This document shows positions 45,575 through 53,670 of a stretch of DNA of 64,000 bases, in pieces. The notes below the pieces were generated by a model, which worked only from the letters and a program-made list of their open reading frames with translations, did no database searches and had not been told where the DNA came from. The translations under genes were made by a program, and so were the position numbers. How positions within the stretch are numbered: the stretch's first letter is position 1; every line of letters starts with the position of its first letter. The DNA comes from Actinomyces oris (GTDB lineage: Bacteria; Actinomycetota; Actinomycetes; Actinomycetales; Actinomycetaceae), in contig NZ_CP014232.1 of NCBI RefSeq assembly GCF_001553935.1, forward strand, positions 2,356,001 through 2,420,000. Direction: 5' to 3'.

Positions 45575-46803
45575 GGAAGCCCTCGGCCCCCCGTCCTGAG
45601 CGCTCCAACCGTGCTCAGGACGCCCCGGCCAGCATCCCGCCGCGCCGCTCCGGCCCCAGGCGTCCGCGTCCCTCCCGCTCGGCGCAGGGACCATCCGCGC
45701 CGAGCACCCCGACGGATCACAGGACCGAGCAGGCCGGGCCGGCGGTCCCCGCCAAGCGGCCCCGGAGCGCTTCCGCCAGGGCCCCTAAGGCTCCGAACGG
45801 AGCCGCCGGGTCGGCCTCGAGGCCCCGGCGTCCGTCGACGTCGAGGGGTGCGTCCAGTCCCTCGCCGGTCTCGCGTCGTGATGGCGAGGGTACCGGCACC
45901 ACCAGTACCCGTCAGGACTCCTCCAGCCCCGACGCGGCGTCGAGCACCGAGCTGACCGTCTTTGGCCGCAGGCAGGTGGCTCTTCCCGGTAGAGACGACC
46001 GGGTCGTCTCCACCGGCCTGGCCGATCGGCTCAAGGAGCGTCAGGCCGCCCTGCGCCAGTTGCGGCTGCGACGGGTGGTGAGGGCCGCCGTCGTGGTGGT
46101 CGCCATCGTCCTGGTGGTCTGGGCCCTGGCCTTCTCACCCCTCCTGGGCCTGCAGACCCAGAGGATTTCCGTGGCCGGATCGGACGGCAGCGTCTCGGAC
46201 AAGCAGGTCCGCGAGGTTCTGGCCGCCTACGAGGGCGACTCGTTGCTGCGGCTGGATACCGGCCGGCTCTCCACCCAGGTCAGCGACAAGCTGGTCCGGG
46301 TGCGCCGGGCGCAGGTGACCAGGGCCTGGCCCCACGGGTTGCGGGTGCACCTGACGATGCGCGTGCCGGTGGCCACCGTGCAGGACTCGGACGGCTACCA
46401 GGTCCTCGACAACGAGGCCGTGGTCCTCGAGCGGGTCTCCGAGCCGCCATCAGGCCTGGTGAACATCGTGCCCGATCCCGCCGCGCAGGCATCGGGGCCA
46501 CTGAGGATCTCCGCCAAGCAGGTCGCCGCTGTCACCCAGGTGGTGGGCTCCCTCACGCCGGAGACCCTGGCCCAGGTGAGCAGCGGCAGCGCCACAGAGG
46601 CGGGGCAGGTCACACTGACCTTGTCCAGCGGGGCCAGTGTGGTCTGGGGGAACAATCAGGACAACGCGCTCAAGGCGCGCGTCCTGGCGACTCTCATGAC
46701 CACCACCGCATCGATTTACGACGTCTCCTCACCGCATCGCCCCACCACACGATCCGCCGACGCAGCGGCCACGACCACCGCGGCGCCATCGCCGACGTCC
46801 TGA
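45571..46803 (+). CDS. ftsQ: cell division protein FtsQ/DivIB
   Basis: A 410-residue bitopic protein. The first ~160 residues are Arg/Pro/Ser-rich and disordered, one helix follows at about 174-190 (VVVVAIVLVVWALAF), then a POTRA domain (LQTQRISVAGSDGSVSDKQ...) and the FtsQ beta domain (RAWPHGLRVHLTMRVPVATVQD). FtsQ recruits FtsL and its partner to the septum. The cytoplasmic tail is far longer than in E. coli and parallels the long tail of FtsW here. The C terminus is Thr/Ala-rich. It ends the overlapping mur/fts block; 296 bp precede ftsZ. Confidence 0.9.
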   Translation: MRKPSAPRPERSNRAQDAPASIPPRRSGPRRPRPSRSAQGPSAPSTPTDHRTEQAGPAVPAKRPRSASARAPKAPNGAAGSASRPRRPSTSRGASSPSPVSRRDGEGTGTTSTRQDSSSPDAASSTELTVFGRRQVALPGRDDRVVSTGLADRLKERQAALRQLRLRRVVRAAVVVVAIVLVVWALAFSPLLGLQTQRISVAGSDGSVSDKQVREVLAAYEGDSLLRLDTGRLSTQVSDKLVRVRRAQVTRAWPHGLRVHLTMRVPVATVQDSDGYQVLDNEAVVLERVSEPPSGLVNIVPDPAAQASGPLRISAKQVAAVTQVVGSLTPETLAQVSSGSATEAGQVTLTLSSGASVVWGNNQDNALKARVLATLMTTTASIYDVSSPHRPTTRSADAAATTTAAPSPTS

Positions 46804-46878
46804 CAACGGTTCCTCTGCTCCGCCGCTGCGTGGCGAGTCCAGGGACGGCGGGGTGCGCAGCAGCACGTGACCTCAGAC

Positions 46879-46933
46879 CTTCAGGTTTATTGCAGGTAAA
46901 TTGCAGTGATATAGCAGGGAATCCGCAGGCAAC
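46879..46933. repeat. five helically phased CAG repeats upstream of ftsZ
   Basis: CAG begins at 46882, 46893, 46904, 46915 and 46926, an exact 11-bp spacing. The units read CTTCAG, TTGCAG, TTGCAG, TAGCAG and CCGCAG, each followed mostly by G. The stretch is AT-richer than its surroundings. Such phasing puts all units on one face of the helix and suggests cooperative protein binding. Confidence 0.55.
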
Positions 46934-47021
46934 TGCACACGAACACGCCGGGCTTCAATGCGATACGACGTCCTGGAAGTCTCATAGCGTTAACCCCGTC
47001 GTTCAGAGAATGACATAAGTA

Positions 47022-47051
47022 TTGACCTTAACTTGAGGTTGAGGTTTGAGG
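47022..47051 (+). promoter_or_regulatory. candidate ftsZ promoter region with TTGAGG repeats
   Basis: TTGACC at 47022-47027 resembles a -35 box. It is followed by three TTGAGG copies at 47033-47038, 47039-47044 and 47046-47051. No clean -10 box sits at the expected distance. The triplication is probably a regulatory element of ftsZ. Confidence 0.4.
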
Positions 47052-47099
47052 GGAGTCCTCGTCAGAGGGCTCATGACGAAACTCGCGGAGGGGACGCCA

Positions 47100-48443
47100 G
47101 TGGTCGAGAGCATGGCTGTGGACGACTCACAGCACTACCAGGCAGAGATCAAGGTCGTCGGTGTTGGCGGAGGCGGCGTCAACGCCGTCAACCGCATGAT
47201 CGAGGCCGATCTGCGTGGCGTGGAGTTCATCGCCGTGAACACCGACGCCCAGGCGCTGCTCATGTCCGACGCTGACGTCAAGCTCGACGTCGGGCGGGAC
47301 CTGACCCGAGGTCTGGGGGCGGGAGCCGACCCGGCGATCGGCCGCAAGGCCGCAGAGGACCACGAGTCTGAGATCCGCGAGGCCCTCGACGGCTCGGACA
47401 TGGTCTTCGTCACCGCGGGTGAGGGAGGCGGTACCGGCACCGGAGCGGCCCCCGTCGTCGCCCGCCTGGCCAAGAGCATTGGCGCGCTGACCATCGGTGT
47501 GGTCACCCGTCCCTTCTCCTTCGAGGGGCGCCGCCGCTCGGCCCAGGCCGAGGACGGTGTCCAGGCGCTGCGCGAGGAAGTCGACACCCTCATCGTCATC
47601 CCCAATGACCGCCTCCTGCAGATCGCCGACAAGAACATCTCCGTCGTTGACGCCTTCAAGCAGGCCGACCAGGTTCTTCTTCAGGGTGTCCAGGGCATCA
47701 CCGAGCTCATCACCACCCCCGGTCTCATCAACGTCGACTTCAACGACGTCAAGTCCGTCATGCAGGGTGCCGGCAGCGCTCTCATGGGTATTGGCTCGGC
47801 CACCGGCGAGGGGCGTGCGATCACGGCGACCGAGGAGGCCATCGCCTCGCCGTTGCTGGAGACCTCGATCGACGGCGCACACGGTGTGCTGCTCTTCTTC
47901 CAGGGCGGTTCCGACCTGGGCCTGTTCGAGATGAACGAGGCCGCCAACCTCGTGCGCGAGGCTGTCCACCCCGAGGCCAACATCATCGTCGGAAACGTGG
48001 TCGACGGTGCCCTGGGCGACGAGGTGCGGGTGACGGTCATCGCCGCCGGCTTCGACTCCGAGCCGATCGTCGGCGGCCTGGCCGATCCGATGACTCGGCT
48101 GTCGCGGGCTGCCGCCGTGCCGCCGGTGCCCTCCTCCCCGGTCGATGACCTGCCTCCGGCCCCCGCTCCTCGCGGTGGCGCTCATGCCGCCCAGAACCCG
48201 GTGACTCGTCCGGTCCCGCTGGCACCTCCGCCCTCCGCCTCACCGGCGGTCGCAGCACACCTGTCGGAGGTCAGCGCGGCTGAGGCCCTCTCCTCAGGGA
48301 GCATGCCGGCCTATGTTGATGAGTCCTACGGCTCCTACGGCTCGGTGCCTGCACAGCACTCGGTCTCCGATCTTGAGGTTCCTCAGGTGATCGGGGTTGA
48401 CGCCGACGATGATGGCATCGACCTGCCCGACTTCCTGCGCTGA
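47100..48443 (+). CDS. ftsZ: cell division GTPase FtsZ
   Basis: A 447-residue tubulin homologue that forms the Z ring. Seen: [19 protein letters not shown], the tubulin signature [29 protein letters not shown] and [12 protein letters not shown] variable linker rich in Pro/Ala (about 325-430) leads to the C-terminal peptide [12 protein letters not shown] that binds SepF and other partners. GTG at 47100 is chosen since GGAGGGGA lies 5 nt before it; ATG 47112 and ATG 47073 are alternatives. Confidence 0.97.
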   Translation: MVESMAVDDSQHYQAEIKVVGVGGGGVNAVNRMIEADLRGVEFIAVNTDAQALLMSDADVKLDVGRDLTRGLGAGADPAIGRKAAEDHESEIREALDGSDMVFVTAGEGGGTGTGAAPVVARLAKSIGALTIGVVTRPFSFEGRRRSAQAEDGVQALREEVDTLIVIPNDRLLQIADKNISVVDAFKQADQVLLQGVQGITELITTPGLINVDFNDVKSVMQGAGSALMGIGSATGEGRAITATEEAIASPLLETSIDGAHGVLLFFQGGSDLGLFEMNEAANLVREAVHPEANIIVGNVVDGALGDEVRVTVIAAGFDSEPIVGGLADPMTRLSRAAAVPPVPSSPVDDLPPAPAPRGGAHAAQNPVTRPVPLAPPPSASPAVAAHLSEVSAAEALSSGSMPAYVDESYGSYGSVPAQHSVSDLEVPQVIGVDADDDGIDLPDFLR

Positions 48444-48473
48444 GCGCTATCGCTGTCTGGGGGCGCGGCAACC

Positions 48474-49289
48474 ATGTGCGACACCAGTGCCGTTGAGGCC
48501 TCGGACCTGATCGAGGTGGATCTGGGCCCGCGGGCTCGTGGGTACTTCACTACCCGCGGTCTGCGGGCCCTTCCCGTCTCGGTCCCAGGTGGCACCGCTC
48601 AGGATCGGATTGCTGACACCAGGGGAGGGGCCTCCTATGACGGATGGAACCTGGCGCTCCACGTCGGGGACGACCCGCAACGTGTTCAATGTCATCGTCG
48701 TCAGCTCGAGGAGTTGCTCGGACTTGAGCAGGGGCGTCACCTGGCCTGGATGAACCAGGTTCACTCCGCCGTCGTGGCCACGGCCCAGGCCGGTGAGGTG
48801 CCCACGGCGGATGCGCTCGTGCTGGACTCCCGGACAGGCGGGGCGCCCGCGGGTTGCTGCGTTCTCGTGGCCGACTGCGTCCCTGTCCTGCTGGCGTCCG
48901 GGGACGGTGCTCTGACGGCCGCAGTGCACGCCGGGCGGAGAGGCATGCTCGACGGCGTCGTGCCTGCCACGATCGATTCCCTCCGACGCGGTGGAGTGGA
49001 GCCGGCGGATCTGTGGGCCGCCGTGGGGCCGTCGATCTGCGGCTCCTGCTACGAGGTCCCCGAGGAGATGCTTGTACTGTCCGCTCAGCGCGAACCGGCA
49101 TGCGCTTCGAGCACATCGTGGGGAACGCCTGGCATCGACGTCGCCGCAGGCGTCCTCGCTCAGCTCGAGCGTGCCGGTGTTGGTCACATCAGTGCTGGTC
49201 AATGGTGCACCTATGAGGACCCTCGCTTCTTCTCCTATCGGCGTGATGGAGTGACGGGACGCCTGGCAGGCGTTGGAGTTCCGCGATAG
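48474..49289 (+). CDS. pgeF: PgeF/YfiH-family multicopper-oxidase-like (laccase domain) protein
   Basis: A 271-residue laccase-domain protein (DUF152). Seen: GYFTTRGL, NLALHVGDDPQRV, WMNQVHSAVV, VADCVPVLLAS, AAVHAGRRGMLDGVV and VGPSICGSCYEVP, including the Cys and two His of the zinc site. Family members act as purine nucleoside phosphorylases/deaminases, and E. coli PgeF edits wrongly assembled peptidoglycan precursors, which fits its place beside ftsZ. The Shine-Dalgarno is weak. The yggS gene that normally follows is missing. Confidence 0.88.
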   Translation: MCDTSAVEASDLIEVDLGPRARGYFTTRGLRALPVSVPGGTAQDRIADTRGGASYDGWNLALHVGDDPQRVQCHRRQLEELLGLEQGRHLAWMNQVHSAVVATAQAGEVPTADALVLDSRTGGAPAGCCVLVADCVPVLLASGDGALTAAVHAGRRGMLDGVVPATIDSLRRGGVEPADLWAAVGPSICGSCYEVPEEMLVLSAQREPACASSTSWGTPGIDVAAGVLAQLERAGVGHISAGQWCTYEDPRFFSYRRDGVTGRLAGVGVPR

Positions 49290-49340
49290 GGCCAGTCCGC
49301 TGGGTAACTCATGGGCGTGACCTTCCTGAAACCTGAGGTG

Positions 49341-49365
49341 GGGGACACGCCGAGGTGAGGTCCCC
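49341..49365. terminator. hairpin after pgeF
   Basis: GGGGAC (49341-49346) and GTCCCC (49360-49365) form a perfect 6-bp stem between pgeF and sepF. It is weak and could also be regulatory. Confidence 0.3.
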
Positions 49366-49440
49366 GTGCGGTGTCGCGGGGGCGGATACCGTCGCAGCAC
49401 ATCCGGAACGCAGGGGACCGGACGAACCAAGGAGCGATAA

Positions 49441-49905
49441 ATGGGCGCGCTGCGCAGTATGACCAGTTTCCTCGGCTACTCGGAGCCGGAGGAGGAGACC
49501 TACGAGGACAGCTATGAGGCTGCCGACGCGGGTTACGCCGTGCAGGAGCACGAGCAGGACTTCAGCGACGAGGGGTACGAGGACTTCTCTGCTCCGGCTG
49601 TGCCCGAGCCCGTTGCTGCCGCCCCCGACCTTCGCCGTATCGTCACGGTTCACCCCTCGACCTACAACGAGGCCAGGATCATCGGTGAGTCCTTTCGTGA
49701 CGGCGTCCCCGTCATCATCAACCTTACTGGTATGAGCGAGTCTGACGCGCGTCGCATGGTGGACTTCTCCGCCGGTCTGGTCTTCGGATTGCACGGTGCT
49801 ATTGAGCGTGTCACTCCGCGGGTGTTCCTGCTGACCCCGGCCAGCGTGGAGATCGACGGCGGTGAGGTCGCCGAGGCCCGCGGTCGCTTCTTCAACCAGA
49901 GCTGA
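49441..49905 (+). CDS. sepF: cell division protein SepF
   Basis: A 154-residue SepF. The N-terminal amphipathic helix (MGALRSMTSFLGY) binds membrane, an acidic linker rich in Glu/Tyr follows, and the C-terminal domain (about 67-150) shows IVTVHPSTYNEARIIGESFRDG, VIINLTGM and RMVDFSAGLVFGLHGAIERV. SepF anchors FtsZ to the membrane in Gram-positive bacteria that lack FtsA. AAGGAG is 6 nt before the ATG. Confidence 0.94.
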   Translation: MGALRSMTSFLGYSEPEEETYEDSYEAADAGYAVQEHEQDFSDEGYEDFSAPAVPEPVAAAPDLRRIVTVHPSTYNEARIIGESFRDGVPVIINLTGMSESDARRMVDFSAGLVFGLHGAIERVTPRVFLLTPASVEIDGGEVAEARGRFFNQS

Positions 49906-49917
49906 GCTGACTCCTAC

Positions 49918-50214
49918 GTGAACCTTGTCTCCGCGGTAGCCGGGATCCTGTCGAGCATTCTGAGCCTGTACTTCCTCATCCTCCTGGTCAGGGTTGTGCT
50001 CGACTGGATTCAGGTCTTCGCCCGCCAGTGGCGCCCCCGGGGGATCGTCCTGGTGCTGGCCAACCTTGTCTACGCTCTGACGGATCCGCCTCTGCGAGTG
50101 ATCCGTCAGAGGGTTCCCCTGGCACGCCTGGGAGGGGTCGGTATCGACCTGAGCTTCCTGGTCCTGGTCTTCGGGATCTGGATCATCCAGTGGTTCCTCG
50201 GACTTCTCATCTGA
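49918..50214 (+). CDS. YggT family membrane protein
   Basis: A 98-residue protein with two hydrophobic segments (SILSLYFLILLVRVVLDWI and IDLSFLVLVFGIWIIQWFLGLLI) separated by the family core YALTDPPLRVIRQRVPLARLGG. YggT proteins accompany sepF and divIVA in many Gram-positive bacteria; their role is unclear, though linked to division and osmotic stress. The GTG start lies 12 bp after sepF with a poor ribosome site, suggesting translational coupling. Confidence 0.88.
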   Translation: MNLVSAVAGILSSILSLYFLILLVRVVLDWIQVFARQWRPRGIVLVLANLVYALTDPPLRVIRQRVPLARLGGVGIDLSFLVLVFGIWIIQWFLGLLI

Positions 50215-50288
50215 ACAGGTGTGAAGTTGTGAGCGAACCGCTAGAGTGCTGTACTCACGTCAGCGTGAGATAGCGCGCTTGATGTGGC

Positions 50289-50312
50289 CTGAACCTCGAG
50301 TTCAGGTACTCT
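50289..50312 (+). promoter_or_regulatory. divIVA upstream palindrome and -10 box
   Basis: CTGAAC-ctcga-GTTCAG (50289-50305) is a perfect palindrome directly followed by TACTCT (50307-50312), a TANNNT-type -10 box. Exactly six bases later stands an ATG (50319), the same geometry as the leaderless genes in this window. The start of transcription at 50319 would give divIVA a 61-nt leader. The palindrome overlaps the promoter spacer and could bind a regulator. Confidence 0.45.
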
Positions 50313-50318
50313 GTCCGC

Positions 50319-50441
50319 ATGAGTGACCGGATGCCCGGTGCTCGTGACCTTATCCGTAACGACACCGAGGTGACGACCCATGACGCTGCTGACAGCAGAC
50401 GACGTCCTCAACAAGAAGTTCCAGGCGACCAAGTTCCGTGA
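50319..50441 (+). CDS. possible leaderless 40-residue upstream ORF of divIVA
   Basis: ATG at 50319 lies exactly 6 nt after TACTCT and opens a 40-codon frame (MSDRMPGARDLIRNDTE...) that ends at TGA 50439-50441. It overlaps the first 62 bases of divIVA in another frame. The peptide is polar, unlike any known family I recognise. It may be a regulatory upstream ORF, or simply part of the divIVA leader. Confidence 0.25.
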   Translation: MSDRMPGARDLIRNDTEVTTHDAADSRRRPQQEVPGDQVP

Positions 50442-50988
50442 GGGCTACGAGCAGGACGAGGTCGACGAGTTCCTCGACGAGGTAGTCGAGGCCATGCGTC
50501 AGCTGGAGGCTGAGAACGCCGACCTCAAGGCCAAGCTCGAGGCCGCCAACCGTCGAGTTGCCCAGCTCGGCGAGGGAGCTGCCATCCCCTCCGCCCCCGC
50601 TTCCCCCGTATCTCCGGTCCAGGCAGAGCCCGCCATGTCCATGCCGGCCGTCGCTGCCGGCGAGACCGGCGGCCAGGGCCCGGCTGCTGCCTCCGGCATG
50701 CTCGAGCTGGCCCAGCGCCTCCACGACGAGCACGTCGCCAACGGCAAGGCCGAGGGTGAGCGCATCGTCACCGAGGCCCGCTCCACCGGTGAGCAGATCG
50801 TGCGAGAGGCTGAGGACCAGCGCAACCGCACCCTCGCCCAGCTGGAGAAGGAGCGCGCCAACCTCGAGCACAAGATCGACGAGCTGCGGCGCTTCGAGTC
50901 CGACTACCGCACTCGCCTCAAGAGCTACCTGCAGAACCTGCTGGCCAACGTCGAGGACGGCGGCGAGAGCTCCATCTCCAGCCTGTGA
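50380..50988 (+). CDS. divIVA: DivIVA/Wag31 polar growth and division protein
   Basis: A 202-residue DivIVA. The N-terminal membrane-curvature domain LLTADDVLNKKFQATKFREGYEQDEVDEFLDEV is followed by a coiled coil, an Ala/Pro/Ser-rich linker (about 68-110), and a second long coiled coil (ARSTGEQIVREAEDQRNRT...) with a conserved end. In Actinobacteria it marks cell poles and septa and recruits wall synthesis. GAGGTGA lies 6 nt before the ATG. A strong terminator hairpin follows at 51140. Confidence 0.95.
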   Translation: MTLLTADDVLNKKFQATKFREGYEQDEVDEFLDEVVEAMRQLEAENADLKAKLEAANRRVAQLGEGAAIPSAPASPVSPVQAEPAMSMPAVAAGETGGQGPAAASGMLELAQRLHDEHVANGKAEGERIVTEARSTGEQIVREAEDQRNRTLAQLEKERANLEHKIDELRRFESDYRTRLKSYLQNLLANVEDGGESSISSL

Positions 50989-51139
50989 TCCTGTAAGGGT
51001 CGTGATCCTCCAGGCCGTGATCGTCTCCCGGCTCATCCCCGTGAACGTTCCCGGGACTGGCCAACGGAGCCCTATTACGATGCTCCCCGTCCGATCCGGA
51101 TGGCCCAGCTCCAGCAGTTGTCAGTGACACGGCCTCCTA

Positions 51140-51175
51140 CGAAGGGCGGCGACCCGCACGGGTCGCCGCCCTTCG
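51140..51175 (+). terminator. terminator hairpin after divIVA
   Basis: CGAAGGGCGGCGACCC (51140-51155) and its perfect complement (51160-51175) form a 16-bp stem with a 4-nt loop. There is no U-run. It separates the division block from the lspA operon. Confidence 0.8.
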
Positions 51176-51234
51176 CTTGGTGTATAGCCCATTCATCACA
51201 CGTTCCCCTTCGAGTGCAATGCGAGAAAGCCCCC

Positions 51235-52029
51235 ATGCCTGACCATGTCGATCCCGCCTCCCGTGTGGAGGAGGCCGCTGACAACGTCGGTAACGCCGTC
51301 GACTCCGACAACGTTGTCCCACCGCCCACAGACAATCCCCTCAGCGCCATGGATGAAGCCCTGACGTCGCCGGCGGCAGATGGGAAGCGATCCAAACGTC
51401 TTCCGGTGATCGTCCTGTGGCTGGTGGCGCTCATCGTCATCGTCGTGGACCAGGTCACCAAGCAGTGGGCGCTTTCCGCGCTGTCCGACGGTCGGCACAC
51501 GGCGCTGCTCGGCCGTGCCCTGGGGCTGGTCCTGGTACGCAACCCGGGCGCCGCCTTCTCCTTCGCCACCGGACAGACGTGGATCTTCGCACTCATCGCG
51601 TCTTTCGTTGTGGCCATCATCATCCGTGTCTCCCGGAACCTGGCGTCCCGCTCCTGGGCGGTGGCCCTCGGGCTGGTTCTCGGTGGGGCGGTCGGCAACC
51701 TCATCGACCGCCTTCTGCGGGAGCCCGGATTCCTACGTGGCCACGTCATCGACTTCATTGACTACGGCGGCTACTTCGTGGGCAATGTCGCCGACATCGC
51801 CATCGTGGCGGCCGCCGCGGGCATCATCATTCTGTCCCTGGGAGGCTGGGAGATCGACGGCACACGGGCCGGTGCCGTGGACAACCCGGAGGTGGAGGCT
51901 ACCGACGGATCGACCTCCTCAGCCGACCGAGGCACTCGAGCCCGCCGAAGGGATCGCGCCGAGGCGCCCATAGAGTCGGAAGAGTCCGCCGGGGCATCGA
52001 CGCAGGGTTCCTCTGCGGAGTTGCCATGA
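51235..52029 (+). CDS. lspA: lipoprotein signal peptidase (signal peptidase II)
   Basis: A 264-residue LspA, the aspartyl protease that cleaves lipoprotein signal peptides. Four helices and the catalytic elements are visible: [29 protein letters not shown] (Asp about 158) and [11 protein letters not shown] (Asp about 187). Both tails are disordered: ~50 acidic residues before the first helix and ~50 charged residues after the last one. The Shine-Dalgarno is weak (GAGAAAG). It overlaps the RluA-family gene by 4 bp. Confidence 0.93.
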   Translation: MPDHVDPASRVEEAADNVGNAVDSDNVVPPPTDNPLSAMDEALTSPAADGKRSKRLPVIVLWLVALIVIVVDQVTKQWALSALSDGRHTALLGRALGLVLVRNPGAAFSFATGQTWIFALIASFVVAIIIRVSRNLASRSWAVALGLVLGGAVGNLIDRLLREPGFLRGHVIDFIDYGGYFVGNVADIAIVAAAAGIIILSLGGWEIDGTRAGAVDNPEVEATDGSTSSADRGTRARRRDRAEAPIESEESAGASTQGSSAELP

Positions 52030-52946
52030 GCGTGCGCCTGCTGCCCGTGCCCGACGGCTTCGACGGCGAACGGGTCGACGCTGCGCTGGCCCGGATGACG
52101 GGCCTGTCCCGCAGCCGGGTCGAGGACCTCTGCGAGGCCGGAGAGGTGCGCCGAGGCGGCGAGACGCTGGCCAAGTCCTCTCGTCTGCGCGCGGGGGAGC
52201 TCCTTGAGGTCGACCTGCCCGATCCCCGTCCCGTCGAACCGGTCGCCACTCCCGTGGAGGGCATGGAGCTGCTTTATGAGGATGAGGACATCGTCGTTGT
52301 CGACAAGCCCGCAGGCGTGGCCGCGCACCCCTCCATGGGATGGGACGGCCCAGACGTCCTCGGCGCCCTGAAAGCCATGCACGTGCGAGTGGCCACCTCC
52401 GGCGCCGCCGAGCGCCAGGGCATCGTCTCGCGCCTGGACGTGGGTACCTCGGGCGTCATGATCGTGGCCAAGGGGGAGCGGGCCTACTCGGTGCTCAAAC
52501 GCGCCTTCCGGGAGCACACGGTGGACAAGGTCTACCACGCCCTGGTGCAGGGCCACCTCGACCCCTCCAGCGGCACCATCGACGCTCCCATCGGCCGTCA
52601 CCCCAGCCGAGAGTGGAAGATGGCCATCATCGAGGGCGGGCGCGAGTCCATCACCCACTACGACGTCATCGAGGCGATGCCCGGGGCCTGCCTGGCCGAG
52701 ATCCACCTCGAGACCGGGCGCACCCACCAGATCCGCGTCCACATGGCCGCCGTCGGCCACCCCTGCGTCGGAGACGCCACCTACGGCGCAGACCCGGCCA
52801 TCAGTGCGCGCACCGGTCTGATCCGCCAGTGGCTCCACGCCCGCGAGCTTGGCATCGCCCACCCCATCACCGGCGAGCACATGGTCTTCACCTCCGACTA
52901 CCCCGACGACCTCGTCCACGCTCTGGATGTGCTGCGCCTACCATGA
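52026..52946 (+). CDS. RluA-family rRNA pseudouridine synthase
   Basis: A 306-residue RluD-like enzyme. An N-terminal S4 RNA-binding domain ([20 protein letters not shown]...) precedes the catalytic domain, with [13 protein letters not shown], the catalytic motif [15 protein letters not shown] (Asp in RLD; the usual preceding His is Ser here) and [19 protein letters not shown]. It likely converts uridines in 23S rRNA to pseudouridine. lspA-rluD order is widely conserved; the ATG overlaps lspA. Confidence 0.92.
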   Translation: MSVRLLPVPDGFDGERVDAALARMTGLSRSRVEDLCEAGEVRRGGETLAKSSRLRAGELLEVDLPDPRPVEPVATPVEGMELLYEDEDIVVVDKPAGVAAHPSMGWDGPDVLGALKAMHVRVATSGAAERQGIVSRLDVGTSGVMIVAKGERAYSVLKRAFREHTVDKVYHALVQGHLDPSSGTIDAPIGRHPSREWKMAIIEGGRESITHYDVIEAMPGACLAEIHLETGRTHQIRVHMAAVGHPCVGDATYGADPAISARTGLIRQWLHARELGIAHPITGEHMVFTSDYPDDLVHALDVLRLP

Positions 52947-52976
52947 ACAGGAGCACCGAGGAGGTGAGCGTTCACA

Positions 52977-53606
52977 GTGACTGATCACCTGCATCCCCCG
53001 GCCAAGGGCCCGACGGCAAGGCCGAGCGCGGGCGGGACGGTCTTGGGAACTCCAGTCCTCGAGATCCGCCCGGCCACCGCCGTCCACGAACCCATCGGCT
53101 TCGCAACCGCACGCGGAGATGAGACAGGCCCCGAGGCCGACCGGCTTCGCACGGCCGTGGCCGACGTGCGCCTCGAGGTCTTCGTTGTTGAGCAGGCGGT
53201 TCCCTTCGCCCTGGAGATCGACGCTCGCGACGAGGAGCCGACTACGATCCATCTCCTGGCCAGCGGAGCTGACGGCACGCCCCTGGGCGCCGGACGTCTC
53301 CTGATGGAGCCCGAGGAGCCCGGTCGGGTCCATCTGGGCCGCTTGGCCGTACGCAGCGTCGCGCGCGGTACGGGGCTTGGTGCCCGCATCGTCGCTGCCC
53401 TCGAGCAGACTGCACTGAGCCACTCCGGCCGGTCCCGCGTGGAGGTGGTTCTCTCAGCTCAGGAGCAGGCCATGGGCTTCTATGAGCGCTGCGGATACCG
53501 GGTCCTCGATGGGCGCCGCTACCTCGACGCCGGCATCTGGCACCAGGACATGGCCCGCACCGTCAGTAGCGTGAGCGCCGAGGACCGTTCCGGCCGTACC
53601 GCCTAG
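52977..53606 (+). CDS. GNAT family N-acetyltransferase
   Basis: A 209-residue GNAT protein. The core starts about residue 55 (VADVRLEVFVVEQAVPFALEIDARDEEPTTIHLLA), which resembles the ElaA-type subgroup, then GAGRLLMEPEEPGRVHLGRLAVRSVARGTGLGARIVAALE carries the acetyl-CoA loop, and QEQAMGFYERCGYRVLDG ends the fold. Substrate unknown. GTG start, GAGGAGGTGAG about 8-18 nt upstream. It follows the RluA-type gene by 30 bp and is probably in the same operon. Confidence 0.82.
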   Translation: MTDHLHPPAKGPTARPSAGGTVLGTPVLEIRPATAVHEPIGFATARGDETGPEADRLRTAVADVRLEVFVVEQAVPFALEIDARDEEPTTIHLLASGADGTPLGAGRLLMEPEEPGRVHLGRLAVRSVARGTGLGARIVAALEQTALSHSGRSRVEVVLSAQEQAMGFYERCGYRVLDGRRYLDAGIWHQDMARTVSSVSAEDRSGRTA

Positions 53607-53670
53607 GGCCGGTCGCACACGCCCGCGCATGTGCGCGTGCCGAGAACAGCAGGACCGAGAGGAGACACTC

